64,000 nucleotides of DNA from AC2028 sp002373595. GTDB lineage: Bacteria > Bacillota > Clostridia > Lachnospirales > Lachnospiraceae. A program made the translations under genes and the position numbers. Below are positions 33,385 through 42,748 of the stretch, piece after piece; within the stretch, counting starts at the first letter, position 1, and the number at the start of each line of letters is the position of its first letter. A model generated the notes under the pieces. It saw nothing but the letters and a program-made list of their open reading frames with translations, was not told the origin of the DNA and did not search any database. The stretch lies in assembly GCA_946616365.1 (NCBI GenBank), contig CAMOIX010000001.1, forward strand, positions 105,384 through 169,383. Reading direction: 5' to 3'.

Positions 33385-36060
33385 ATGATCAAGAAGACCA
33401 AAGAATTCCTGTACGACAGCAGCATAGATGTCCAGGACAGATTGTTTTATCTGATATCAATAATATCGCTATTTGGACTCCTCGGAGCGATTGTGATTGG
33501 TTTCTTTATAGGAGAGAATACCGAAGGACTGGTTGGTACCTTCCTTGTATTCCTTTTCCTTTTGCTCGTAGTCACTATCGGTAAGAGGAAGAACAAGCTC
33601 GTTATCGCAGCAAATGGCGCTGCATTTATACTGATATTCATATCCCTGCCATATACATATTTTACCAGCGGAGGTGTATACGGAGGTACTCCCATATGGT
33701 TCCTCTTCGTTATGATCTTCGTCGGAATGGTCCTTAAGAAACATGAGAAAGTGGCTATGATCATCGCGGAATGCTTAGTCGCACTTGCTTGCTATACGAT
33801 ACAGTATTTCTATCCTGCGACCGTTATGACGCATTACAGAGAGACCGTATTCTTTGATTCGATCTTCTCGTTCTACATAGTAGGTATCATACTTACCATA
33901 CTCCTCAGTTTCCAAACATTTCTCTATCGCATTGAGAATAACAAAGCAAATAAACAGCGTGAGGAGATAGAAGATCTCAACAAGGCCCAGAACAGATTCT
34001 TCTCAAGCATGAGCCACGAGATCAGAACGCCTATCAATACGATCATAGGCTTAAATGAGATGATCCTCAGGGAGCAGAATATCTCGGATGAAGTAGCCGA
34101 AGATGCAGCCAACATCCAGTCTGCAAGTAATATGCTCCTGCACCTTATCAATGACATCCTCGATATGTCCAAGATCCAGTCCGGTCAGATGGAGCTCACG
34201 GAGAATAATTATTTCCCCGGAGATATGCTTTCCGATATCGTTGGAATGCTTTGGATCAAGGCTAATGAGAAAGATCTCGATTTCAAGATAAGCGTTGCTC
34301 CCGATATCCCGAAGGAACTCTTCGGGGATGAGATGCGTATAAAGCAGATACTGATCAATGTCATAAATAATGCTATCAAGTATACCTCACAGGGGTATGT
34401 ATCACTGGAAGTAAGCTGCAGAAAAGGGAAAGACAATACTACTGTCATGGTCTATTCTGTCAGCGACTCGGGTATAGGTATAAAGAAGGAGAATATCCCT
34501 TATCTTTTCAATGCATTTAAGAGAGTAGATGAGGACAAAAACAGAAATATCGAAGGAACAGGACTTGGGTTATCCATTGTTAAGCAGCTGATCGACCTGA
34601 TGGGCGGTAAGATAACCGTTAACAGCGTATATACCAAAGGATCGACATTTATCATCGAGATACCTCAGCAGGTAATAAACAGTGGAGAACTCGGAGATAT
34701 CAATATCGGCAAGAACAAGTCTAATTATACGAGGGTTGCGTATAAGCAGAAGTTCGAAGCTCCCGATGCCAATATTCTTGTAGTCGACGATACCAAAGCC
34801 AATCTGATGGTAGTTCAGAAGCTCCTTAAGAAGACTCAGGTCAAGATTGATACTGCATCGAACGGTATAGAAGCTCTCGATAAGACATTAAAGAAAAAAT
34901 ATGATGTCATATTCATGGATCACCTGATGCCTGAGATGAACGGTATAGACTGTCTGCACAGTATCAGGAATCAGATCGGAGGCCTCTCCAAAGAATCCAG
35001 AGTTATTGCGCTTACCGCAAATGCCGGTTCGGATATGCAAAAGCTCTATATGGGTGAGGGATTCGACGGATATCTCGTCAAGCCCATAAGCGGTGATGCA
35101 CTCGAAAGAGCTCTGTATAATCAGCTGCCCGGCAATCTGGTAAAGGAGACCGGATCGCCTGATCTTATCGATAAATCATTCTCCTGGGTAAACGATCATA
35201 CCAAAAAAGCAAATGTTGTCATCACCACTGATTCACCTTCGGATATCCCCAAGGAGATCATTGATAAAAACAATATAGCGATCATTTCTTTCAAGATCAA
35301 AACAGATGACGGCGTATTTAAAGTTGATGATGAGATCGAAGCAAACGGTCTTCTTGCATATATGAGGATGAATGAATCATCGAGTATAACCACGCTATTC
35401 CCTTCTGTCGATGATTATTCAAACTTCTTTGCTGAACAGCTGATGCGTGCCCATAATATACTGCACCTGTCTACCACGAGCAAAATATACACCCACAATT
35501 ATGAATCCGCGGTTGAAGCTGCCGGAGTATTTGAAAATGTTACTCTGTATGATACTGAGGAACTCTCTACCGGACAGGGAATGATGGTTATAAAGGCATG
35601 CGAACTCGCGGTTAAGGGTTACACCATTGCCGAAATCATCGAAGAGCTCGACAGATACAAAAAGAAAGTAAGGACTACATTCGTTGTCGATACTCTTGAT
35701 CTACTCGTTAAGCAAAAGCAGATCAGTCCTTTTGTATCAAATATTGCCAAGGCATTCATGATCCGTCCTGTTATCAAGATAAAGAAAGGCAGGATGAAGG
35801 TCGGCAGCATATATATAGGATCCAGACTTGCATCATGGGAAAAATACATCTATTCGGTATTGGACGGATTTGATGAGATCGATCATAAGGTACTGTATGT
35901 CACTTATATAGGCTTAAGCCAGAGTGAGCTTAAATACATAGCAGGAATACTTAGGACCAGGCCTGCGTTTGATAAGGTATACTTTGTAAAATCATCAACT
36001 TCGATAGCAATAAACTGCGGTCCCGGTACATTCGGCCTGCTATATGAGACATTACAATAA
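33385..36060 (+). CDS. Hybrid histidine kinase-receiver fused to a DegV-like domain
   Basis: About five transmembrane helices (residues ~20-185) precede HisKA (His211 in SHEIRTPIN), HATPase (SDSGIGIKKENI, GTGLGLSIVKQ) and a receiver (VDDTKANLMVVQ, Asp512 in IFMDHLMPEMNG). From about residue 609 to the end (891) the sequence follows the DegV/EDD fatty-acid-binding fold: VITTDSPSDIPKE, ILHLSTTSKIYTHNYESA, LYDTEELSTGQGMMVIKACE, FVVDTLDLLVKQKQIS, MIRPVIKIKKGRMKVGS, and CGPGTFGLLYE. The usual lipid headgroup contacts (SGT and the His of THxGPG) are changed. The DegV part may sense a fatty acid or acyl group and tune the kinase; this is inference. Confidence 0.85.
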   Translation: MIKKTKEFLYDSSIDVQDRLFYLISIISLFGLLGAIVIGFFIGENTEGLVGTFLVFLFLLLVVTIGKRKNKLVIAANGAAFILIFISLPYTYFTSGGVYGGTPIWFLFVMIFVGMVLKKHEKVAMIIAECLVALACYTIQYFYPATVMTHYRETVFFDSIFSFYIVGIILTILLSFQTFLYRIENNKANKQREEIEDLNKAQNRFFSSMSHEIRTPINTIIGLNEMILREQNISDEVAEDAANIQSASNMLLHLINDILDMSKIQSGQMELTENNYFPGDMLSDIVGMLWIKANEKDLDFKISVAPDIPKELFGDEMRIKQILINVINNAIKYTSQGYVSLEVSCRKGKDNTTVMVYSVSDSGIGIKKENIPYLFNAFKRVDEDKNRNIEGTGLGLSIVKQLIDLMGGKITVNSVYTKGSTFIIEIPQQVINSGELGDINIGKNKSNYTRVAYKQKFEAPDANILVVDDTKANLMVVQKLLKKTQVKIDTASNGIEALDKTLKKKYDVIFMDHLMPEMNGIDCLHSIRNQIGGLSKESRVIALTANAGSDMQKLYMGEGFDGYLVKPISGDALERALYNQLPGNLVKETGSPDLIDKSFSWVNDHTKKANVVITTDSPSDIPKEIIDKNNIAIISFKIKTDDGVFKVDDEIEANGLLAYMRMNESSSITTLFPSVDDYSNFFAEQLMRAHNILHLSTTSKIYTHNYESAVEAAGVFENVTLYDTEELSTGQGMMVIKACELAVKGYTIAEIIEELDRYKKKVRTTFVVDTLDLLVKQKQISPFVSNIAKAFMIRPVIKIKKGRMKVGSIYIGSRLASWEKYIYSVLDGFDEIDHKVLYVTYIGLSQSELKYIAGILRTRPAFDKVYFVKSSTSIAINCGPGTFGLLYETLQ

Positions 36061-36082
36061 TATGCGGAAAGGCACCTAATAA

Positions 36083-37603
36083 ATGAGTATCAGAGGTATC
36101 TACACATCAGTAAACGAAATAAGAAAGCAGGTTTTCACCGAAGTCGCAAAGCTTTCTTACAATTACAAGGAAGGCGACTTATCGGAAATGGACCTCATCC
36201 CGTACAGGATAGTCCCCGGAGAAGTATCTGTTTACAATGAAAACGTCTTCCTCGAGAGAGCCATAGTAAGAGAGAGAATGCGTCTTGCTATGGGACTTAA
36301 TTTCCGTACAGCATCAGAGCATGCACCCGTTACGGCAGGCGCCGAAGAAGCCGTTAAGCCGGAGAAGTACTACCAACCGCCCCTTATCAATATCATCAAG
36401 TTCGCATGTCATGCATGTCCTGAGAATGAAATGGTAGTAACCGAACAGTGCCAGGGGTGCCTCGCTCATCCCTGCAGCGAAGTATGCCCTGTGGGTGCGA
36501 TATCATTTAAGCATGGCAAGTCCGTTATAGACAAAGAGAAATGTATCAAATGCGGAAAGTGTAAAGAGGCATGCCCTTATATGGCTATAATCCACTTAGA
36601 GCGCCCATGCGCAAAGGCCTGCGGCATGAAAGCGATCAGCTCCGATGAATACGGAAGAGCAGATATCGATCAGGAAAAGTGCGTAAGCTGCGGAATGTGT
36701 CTGGCCAATTGTCCCTTCGGTGCAATAGCAGATAAAGCCCAGATTTTCCAGTGCATACAGGCTATCAAATCAGGCGTACATGTATATGCTGCGATCGCAC
36801 CCGCTATAGTCGGTCAATTCGGTGCAGACCTCTCACTTGATAAGATGCGTGCAGCATTTAAGGCACTCGGATTCAGGGATGCCATAGAAGTTGCGATAGG
36901 TGCGGATCTGTGTACCTTACAGGAAGCTGAGGACTTTGTAAATGAAGTCCCGGAAAAGCTTCCTTTCATGGGTACTTCCTGCTGTCCCGCATGGTCCGTA
37001 ATGGCTAAGAAGGATTTTCCCGAACAGGCCGACTGCATATCCATGGCACTCACACCCATGGTCCTTACAGGAAGGCTTATCAAAAAAGAACATCCCGGAT
37101 GTAAGGTCGCATTCATAGGTCCCTGCGCAGCTAAGAAGCTCGAAGCTATGCGCACCAGCATAAGGACTGATATAGACTTCGTACTTACTTTTGAAGAAGT
37201 AATGGGTATGTTCGAAGCAAAGGAAATAGACTTTACGACCATAGAGTCTCACAATACGATGCACGGAGCGAGCGGCGACGGAAGAGCATTTGCAGTAGGC
37301 GGAGGAGTTGCCAATGCCGTTGCAAATGTCATTAAGGAGAAATATCCTGACCGTGAGGTCAAGATAGAGAGAGCCGAGGGTCTGGATAACTGCCGTAAGA
37401 TGCTAATGCTCGCAAAGGCAGGCAAGTATAACGGATACCTCCTCGAGGGAATGGCATGTCCGGGCGGATGTATAGGAGGCGCCGGTACCGTTATGCCTCT
37501 GGCCAAGTCCAAGACTGCCATACTCCAGAATCAGCAGACTTCAACACATGCTCATGCATATGAGAGCAATTACGAGAAGATCCTTCCCGATCTGGAAGAT
37601 TAA
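36083..37603 (+). CDS. Group B [FeFe] hydrogenase (TIGR04105-like)
   Basis: N-terminal cysteine clusters bind Fe-S centres: CHACPENEMVVTEQCQGC, two ferredoxin motifs (CIKCGKCKEACP, CVSCGMCLANCP) and CAKACGM. The H-cluster motifs are of the group B type: TSCCPAW (from about residue 298), GPCAAKKLEA (about 346) and EGMACPGGC (about 455). It should interconvert protons and H2 in the cytoplasm or sense H2; group B enzymes are poorly characterised. At 506 aa it is monomeric in layout, with no NADH subunits nearby. HydE, F and G maturases are not in the window. The downstream PflX-like gene is a frequent type of companion. Confidence 0.9.
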   Translation: MSIRGIYTSVNEIRKQVFTEVAKLSYNYKEGDLSEMDLIPYRIVPGEVSVYNENVFLERAIVRERMRLAMGLNFRTASEHAPVTAGAEEAVKPEKYYQPPLINIIKFACHACPENEMVVTEQCQGCLAHPCSEVCPVGAISFKHGKSVIDKEKCIKCGKCKEACPYMAIIHLERPCAKACGMKAISSDEYGRADIDQEKCVSCGMCLANCPFGAIADKAQIFQCIQAIKSGVHVYAAIAPAIVGQFGADLSLDKMRAAFKALGFRDAIEVAIGADLCTLQEAEDFVNEVPEKLPFMGTSCCPAWSVMAKKDFPEQADCISMALTPMVLTGRLIKKEHPGCKVAFIGPCAAKKLEAMRTSIRTDIDFVLTFEEVMGMFEAKEIDFTTIESHNTMHGASGDGRAFAVGGGVANAVANVIKEKYPDREVKIERAEGLDNCRKMLMLAKAGKYNGYLLEGMACPGGCIGGAGTVMPLAKSKTAILQNQQTSTHAHAYESNYEKILPDLED

Positions 37604-37624
37604 TGCGTATCAGAGGCGTTAGAA

Positions 37625-38602
37625 TTGGTTGATTATTTCAGGGATTACCTAGACAGACATTATCATAAATGCGACCTTTGTCCGAGGATGTGCGGGATAG
37701 ACCGAACAGCAGGAGAGAAGGGATTCTGCGGTATGAGTGACCGAATAAAGGTCGCACGCGCCGCTTTGCATTATTGGGAAGAACCCGGAATCAGCGGATC
37801 TACCGGATCCGGAACCAATAGTTCCGACTTCAATGGCGAAGATTCAAGAAATGTGGGGTCTGGAACTATATTTTTCTCCGGTTGTAGTCTTAGATGTATA
37901 TATTGTCAAAATTTTAACATATCAAGAGGAGAAATCGGAAAGGAAATATCCGAAGAAAGGCTCTCTGAAATCTTCTTTGAGCTAAAAGACAAAGGCGCTC
38001 TCAATATCAATCTGGTCACAGGAACCCATTATATACCGGGGATCATAAATGCAATTGATATGGCCCGGATGAAAAATTTTGATCTGCCCATTGTCTGGAA
38101 TACCGGCGGGTACGAATCAGATGCCGGAATATCCCTTTTAACCGGCTATATAGACATATATCTGACGGATCTTAAGTATATGAATGACGATCTGTCCCTG
38201 AAATATTCGAACTGCAGGGACTACTTTAAACATGCCTCAAAAGTTTTGGACGAAATGGTACACCAGGCGGGTATTCCGGAGTTTTATCCGCTCTCAGGGC
38301 AAATGAAAAAAGGCGTCATCGTAAGGCACCTCGTTTTACCCGGGCTTATCGGTGAATCCAAAAAGATCTTAAGATATCTGCATGACAGATACGGCAATGA
38401 TATATATATCAGCATCATGAGCCAATATACGCCGCTAAAGGAAAACAATCTGCCTGATGAATTAAACAGATCCGTATCTGCTGATGAATATAAACGAGTC
38501 GTGGATTTTGCAGACAAGATCGGCATAGAAAATGCCTATATACAGGAAGGCTCAGCCGCCAAAGAAAGCTTTATTCCGGCGTTTGACCTTGAGGGAGTAT
38601 GA
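37625..38602 (+). CDS. PflX-like radical SAM protein (COG1313 type)
   Basis: An N-terminal cysteine set (CDLCPRMCGIDRTAGEKGFC) is followed by the radical SAM motif CSLRCIYC (Cys87, 91, 94) in FFSGCSLRCIYCQN, as in pyruvate-formate-lyase-activating-enzyme homologues of the PflX group. The segments VWNTGGYES and IYLTDLKYMNDD also fit. The substrate is unknown. A Gly/Ser-rich insert (SGSTGSGTNSSDFNGEDS) between the two cysteine sets looks like a flexible linker. It starts at TTG 37625, 21 bases after the hydrogenase, suggesting a shared operon. Confidence 0.83.
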   Translation: MVDYFRDYLDRHYHKCDLCPRMCGIDRTAGEKGFCGMSDRIKVARAALHYWEEPGISGSTGSGTNSSDFNGEDSRNVGSGTIFFSGCSLRCIYCQNFNISRGEIGKEISEERLSEIFFELKDKGALNINLVTGTHYIPGIINAIDMARMKNFDLPIVWNTGGYESDAGISLLTGYIDIYLTDLKYMNDDLSLKYSNCRDYFKHASKVLDEMVHQAGIPEFYPLSGQMKKGVIVRHLVLPGLIGESKKILRYLHDRYGNDIYISIMSQYTPLKENNLPDELNRSVSADEYKRVVDFADKIGIENAYIQEGSAAKESFIPAFDLEGV

Positions 38603-38697
38603 GCGGAGCTCTATACAACTATTCGCAAAAGACAAGTTTAACGAACAGTTATATATGTAAAAATGCATATATCGGTTCACATGTGATTTTTGTATTT

Positions 38698-39180
38698 CTA
38701 CAGATCTTTAAGATAAAAACGGTTCATGGTACTGTGGACCACGGCTTCGGGTTTATCAATATGTCTATACCCATGTTTGTCATACAGATTTAAGGCTTCA
38801 CACAGATTGGTATGCGTCTCGAGATAGATATGTCCGTATCCAAGATCTTTAGCCGCTTTTTCAATATGATCCATCATGAGGTCACCCAGTCCCTGCCCCC
38901 TAAATCTTTCATCCAGATATAATTTCTGAAGTTCGCAGCAGTCGTTCAGCCCAAGTATCTTCGGATCAAGTTCGGCCAGACCGACACCGCCTATCAGCTT
39001 GTCCTCTTCAATAAGCACATAATACACTCTCCCGCTTCTTTCATAAAAATCCGAAAGAAGGTCGAGAGTACTGTCAAAATATGCAGTCCCCGGGATGTCT
39101 AAATGATATTTTTCAAGAATATGCCTGATAAGAGATGCAAGATCAGCATCAAATTCAGACTTCAGCGTTTTGAATTCCAT
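38698..39180 (-). CDS. GNAT-family N-acetyltransferase
   Basis: The 160-aa protein has the GNAT core: VYYVLIEEDKLIGGVGL (strands), the acetyl-CoA loop LYLDERFRGQGLGDLMMDHI and the final NLYDKHGYRHIDKPE segment. The substrate cannot be told. It overlaps the upstream MATE transporter gene by 26 bases and is therefore coupled to it; modification plus efflux could serve resistance to a toxic compound, which is inference. Confidence 0.85.
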   Translation of the reverse strand: MEFKTLKSEFDADLASLIRHILEKYHLDIPGTAYFDSTLDLLSDFYERSGRVYYVLIEEDKLIGGVGLAELDPKILGLNDCCELQKLYLDERFRGQGLGDLMMDHIEKAAKDLGYGHIYLETHTNLCEALNLYDKHGYRHIDKPEAVVHSTMNRFYLKDL

Positions 39181-40543
39181 TATCCTTTATCTGTGAAATG
39201 ACGGAATCATATATCCTCTTAAAGAAAAATCCCGTAGTTGCTGCACTCATGAGCTCGGCAATAGGGAATGCCCACCAAACATAGTTAACACTACCCATGA
39301 GCGAAAGTAGGTAAGCTGCGGGCAAGAGCACAACGAGCTGACGCATGATCGATACTATCATGCTGTACAGAGAGTTTCCGAGAGCTTGGAAAACGGATCC
39401 GGTAACGATACAGAATGCTGCTATCGGGAAATGTACGGCAATGATCCTGAGTGATATAGCTCCGATCTCCATCATATAATCGGATGCGTCGAAGAATCTG
39501 AGAAGCACTGTCGGAATAGCTTCAAATACAATAACTCCGACGAGCATGATCACAGTCGCATATACCCAGGCAAGCTTCCAGGTCTTCATCATACGGTCTT
39601 TTTTCCTGGCACCGAAATTATATGCTATGATGGGTACAAGTCCGTTATTTAAGCCGAATACGGGCAGAAATACAAAGCTCTGGAGTTTGAAATATACACC
39701 GAATACTGCAACAGCTGTCGATGAGAACTTAATGAGGATCCTGTTCATGGTATAAGTCATTACGGATCCGATGGACATCATGATTATCGAAGGGATTCCT
39801 ATAGCATAGATATCCTTGATCATAATAGGATCCGGCTTAAATCCTTTCATGCTGAGCCGGATATCGGGATTCTTCCTGATATTGAGGATGCATGCCAGTA
39901 CGGCTGCAGTCACCTGGCCGATGACGGTTGCGATCGCAGCGCCTTTGGTACCGAGCGCAGGGACACCGAAATATCCGAAGATGAATATGGGGTCAAGGAT
40001 GATATTTACTATAGCTCCGGTTCCTTGAGTGATCATGGTAAGGAATGTACGGCCCGTTGATGTAAGGAGTCTCTCAAACATCACCTGTCCAAACATACCG
40101 AACGAAAGGATCATTACAGTCGAAAGGTACTGAACACCGTGCTCGATTATATCGATGTCCGCAGTCTGACTTTCATAGAAAGGCCTGATGATGAAGAATC
40201 CTAGCATAAAGAATACCAGAAAACTGACTGCCGCAAGGAATAATCCGTTCTCTGCAGCCTTATTGGTCTTCTCCTGATCTTTCTCTCCAAGGGACTTGGA
40301 AAGGATCGCATTAACACCGACTGCAGTACCGCCGGCAAGGGAAAACATAAGTGTCTGAAGTGGAAATGCCATTGATACGGCTGTCAGAGCGTTCTCCGAT
40401 ACTCTGGCAACAAATACAGAGTCTACGATATTATAAAGTGCCTGTACGAGCATCGATGCCATCATAGGCAGCGACATCGATATGAGCAGTTTATTTACGG
40501 GCAAAACGCCCATCTTGTTTTCGTTTACACTGTTTTCAGACAT
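39155..40543 (-). CDS. MATE-family multidrug efflux transporter
   Basis: Twelve hydrophobic helices over 462 residues, with the two-fold repeat of MATE proteins (PMMASMLVQALYNIVDSVFV at the N-terminus, GIPSIIMMSIGSVMTYTMN at the start of the second half). It should expel cationic drugs or metabolites in exchange for Na+ or H+. A MATE-typical GAIVNIILDPIFIF segment is present. It lies between a FecR lipoprotein gene upstream and the GNAT gene downstream. Confidence 0.92.
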   Translation of the reverse strand: MSENSVNENKMGVLPVNKLLISMSLPMMASMLVQALYNIVDSVFVARVSENALTAVSMAFPLQTLMFSLAGGTAVGVNAILSKSLGEKDQEKTNKAAENGLFLAAVSFLVFFMLGFFIIRPFYESQTADIDIIEHGVQYLSTVMILSFGMFGQVMFERLLTSTGRTFLTMITQGTGAIVNIILDPIFIFGYFGVPALGTKGAAIATVIGQVTAAVLACILNIRKNPDIRLSMKGFKPDPIMIKDIYAIGIPSIIMMSIGSVMTYTMNRILIKFSSTAVAVFGVYFKLQSFVFLPVFGLNNGLVPIIAYNFGARKKDRMMKTWKLAWVYATVIMLVGVIVFEAIPTVLLRFFDASDYMMEIGAISLRIIAVHFPIAAFCIVTGSVFQALGNSLYSMIVSIMRQLVVLLPAAYLLSLMGSVNYVWWAFPIAELMSAATTGFFFKRIYDSVISQIKDNGIQNAEV

Positions 40544-40568
40544 GATCTTTCCTTTTATTTACAGATTA

Positions 40569-41939
40569 TCAGCTTCCGATATTTCTGCAGTCAAATCCCC
40601 AGCTTATACCGAATTCATAAGGCCAGCCCATCATTAATGTATCTTCGACAGGATCATAAGAAATATCATATCCATCGCCAAAGAATTCCAGGTCATACAT
40701 ATCATTCTCATAATATCCGCTGCAAATGACCTGTTTGCCGGATTCATTCCGATGACCGGTTATTTCGATATGCAGATTATCATTTTTTAATTCGGATTCG
40801 TTATATTCAATATCAGTCACATCATTATAAGTCATTACACAGAAATTAAAACTGTCAGGCTTACCATCACCTTGATTGTCATATTCATGAATATAGAAGA
40901 ATATATCACCTGTCTGAGGAGTCCTTATATCGTCGCCCCGGAGCAAATATACACCTCCTCTTACTGATTGCTCGGAAAGATCCTGGGTATACCTTGCGAT
41001 GTCAAATACTTTGTATTTATCTATTGCATTTAAGAATCCCGGCTTAATGTAGAAAGATGATCCTTCTTTATATAAGATATAATTCTTTATACCCAAAGCA
41101 TCATTCATAACAAAATAATCACTAATAACAGTCGGGATATCATCATTTTCAAAATCGCCCAATCCTTCGTCATTTGCCGGATCAGCATCAGCGACTTTGT
41201 TTTCATCATCGTTTGCATCGCCGGTTTCATCATCGGACGAAGTATCATCGAGATTATCCCATCCGGTATCTGTGAATACTCTCACGAGCAATGATCCGTC
41301 TTCATACAGAAGTGACTTAACGAATTCAGGAAGATCACCGCCCATTATCTCCTCTTTCTCCATAAGAAGAGTGACTTCGTCTCCTTCCGTTACTACGGTT
41401 ACAGTGAGCTTCTCTCCTGCGTTTACGTCGATATCTTCTCTCTCTCCGTTAAGAGGATTGATACCGGTAACAGTTACTTTACCGTCGGTGATGATAAGGG
41501 TCTCAACACCTGAATCGCTTGCAGAGATATACCCGGAAGTACCTCTGATACCTACGACCATGGTGGAAGTGCTTATCCTAAATGATTCATCGTCTGCAAG
41601 ATGCTCTTTAACATTGAAGAATATATTACCTTCAGTGAGATTAAGTGCTAGTTTCCTGCCTTCCTGAGTAAACTCTGCACTGCTTGATTCATCGAGTGTG
41701 ACTATCTTGGCATCATCAAGGCTGATGGCTGCGAGGCTCATATCGCCGGTACTGAGTTTATTACCGTTCAGTAGTTTCTGGTCGACCTTGGGCTCGGCCT
41801 GCTTTCCGTTATTCTCAAGCGTGGCAACGCCCTCGACCTTAATGACTTTCATGCTCGTAGCGCTGACTTTGCCGCAAGAAGAAAGTACGAACAAGCATGA
41901 TGTTAATGCAATTAAGGATACGATCAGACGATTTTTCAT
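40569..41939 (-). CDS. FecR-domain lipoprotein, paralogue 1
   Basis: A signal peptide with lipobox LSSC (about residues 18-21) anchors the protein to the membrane surface. Residues ~28-205 form a FecR-like domain (KVEGVATLENNGKQ, NGNKLSTGDMSLAAISLDD, FFNVKEHLADDESFRI, VVGIRGTSGYIS, LIITDGKVTVTGINPLNGE). An acidic linker (~235-265) leads to a C-terminal domain that is not like its paralogue. It lacks the N-terminal region through which classical FecR contacts a sigma factor, and no ECF sigma gene is nearby, so a cell-surface structural or sensing role is more likely. It is closely similar to the gene at 43323 over the FecR part. Confidence 0.8.
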   Translation of the reverse strand: MKNRLIVSLIALTSCLFVLSSCGKVSATSMKVIKVEGVATLENNGKQAEPKVDQKLLNGNKLSTGDMSLAAISLDDAKIVTLDESSSAEFTQEGRKLALNLTEGNIFFNVKEHLADDESFRISTSTMVVGIRGTSGYISASDSGVETLIITDGKVTVTGINPLNGEREDIDVNAGEKLTVTVVTEGDEVTLLMEKEEIMGGDLPEFVKSLLYEDGSLLVRVFTDTGWDNLDDTSSDDETGDANDDENKVADADPANDEGLGDFENDDIPTVISDYFVMNDALGIKNYILYKEGSSFYIKPGFLNAIDKYKVFDIARYTQDLSEQSVRGGVYLLRGDDIRTPQTGDIFFYIHEYDNQGDGKPDSFNFCVMTYNDVTDIEYNESELKNDNLHIEITGHRNESGKQVICSGYYENDMYDLEFFGDGYDISYDPVEDTLMMGWPYEFGISWGFDCRNIGS

Positions 41940-41957
41940 AGTATGTTCCTTATATAA

Positions 41958-42056
41958 ACTTAGTGACGCTACGGGGTCCTGTCCCGGCGCAGCCTTCCGC
42001 CTCCGGCGAAGTCGGCTCCAGGCTTGTCGCCGGCCACCCCTACGCTGCGAATTATT
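41958..42056. repeat. GC-rich imperfect palindrome upstream of FecR paralogue 1
   Basis: Nested arms GGGGT/ACCCC, CCGGCG/CGCCGG and AGCCT/AGGCT surround a central CCGCC-TCC-GGCG hairpin. The GC content is much higher than in the flanking genes. No ORF. It fills the gap between yhbY and FecR 1. Confidence 0.6.
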
Positions 42057-42067
42057 GATTTAACGTA

Positions 42068-42376
42068 CTAATTCCTTTTTGCAGGAGGCAATTCAATCTT
42101 TGGTTTATCTTTGTTAGGTTTATAAAGAACTATCTTCTTGCCGATGACCTGGACGAGGGTTGAGCGGGTACGCTCAGCAAGCATCTCGCCGAGGGCACGG
42201 GGATCATCTCCGCAGTTTTTAAGAACTCCTACTTTAACGAGTTCATTTGCATCAAGGCACTCGCTTATGGATGCAGTGATCTCGGGGGTGAGGCTGGATT
42301 TACCTACCGCAAATGATGCATCAATATTCATAGCGAGGCTCTTAAGATATGCTCTCTGTTTACTTGTTATTTCCAT
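42068..42376 (-). CDS. yhbY: YhbY-type CRM-domain RNA-binding protein
   Basis: The 102-aa protein is a single CRM domain (KQRAYLKSLAMNIDASFAVGKSSLTPEI, then LVKVGVLKNC and the GKKIVLYKPN end; the GKS loop is the family's GxxG-like RNA contact). YhbY binds pre-50S particles and helps assemble the ribosome. It follows rsfS by 14 bases with GGAG upstream. In most Firmicutes yhbY precedes nadD and yqeK; here it follows rsfS. Confidence 0.9.
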   Translation of the reverse strand: MEITSKQRAYLKSLAMNIDASFAVGKSSLTPEITASISECLDANELVKVGVLKNCGDDPRALGEMLAERTRSTLVQVIGKKIVLYKPNKDKPKIELPPAKRN

Positions 42377-42390
42377 GTATTACTCCTTTT

Positions 42391-42747
42391 TCAAATCTCA
42401 TTAATATCAATACTCTTGCCGTCACGCCAGATGCGCTCGAGGTCATAGAGTGTGCGGTTCTCTTCATCGAAAAGGTGAACTATGACATCGCCGAAATCAA
42501 TGAGGATCCAATTAGCTGTATCATATCCTTCGATATGATTCTCAGGATATCCGGCTCTTCCCAGCTTCTCAGTTACATTATCACATATAGCCTGTATCTG
42601 GTTCCTGTTAGATCCGCCTGCAATGATAAAGTAATCTGCCACTACAGATACTTCACTTATATCAAGTGCTCTGACGTCCTTGCCCTTCTTATCTTCTATA
42701 GCTTCTATAGCAAGTTTTGCCATGATCTTCGATTTTTCTTCAGCCAT
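42391..42747 (-). CDS. rsfS: Ribosomal silencing factor RsfS
   Basis: RsfS binds L14 and keeps subunits apart during starvation. The 118-aa protein has the family core: LDISEVSVVADYFIIAGGSN, GYDTANWILIDFGDVIVHLF and YDLERIW. ATG 42747 is preceded by AAGGAG and overlaps the yqeK stop (TAAAATG); a longer frame to 42771 adds eight residues inside yqeK and is less likely. Confidence 0.92.
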   Translation of the reverse strand: MAEEKSKIMAKLAIEAIEDKKGKDVRALDISEVSVVADYFIIAGGSNRNQIQAICDNVTEKLGRAGYPENHIEGYDTANWILIDFGDVIVHLFDEENRTLYDLERIWRDGKSIDINEI

Positions 42748-42748
42748 T

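Noticed and set aside
38599..38793. Small plus-strand ORF after the PflX-like gene
   Set aside because: It runs into the GNAT gene antisense and has no coding signature; the gap 38603-38697 shows nothing definite.
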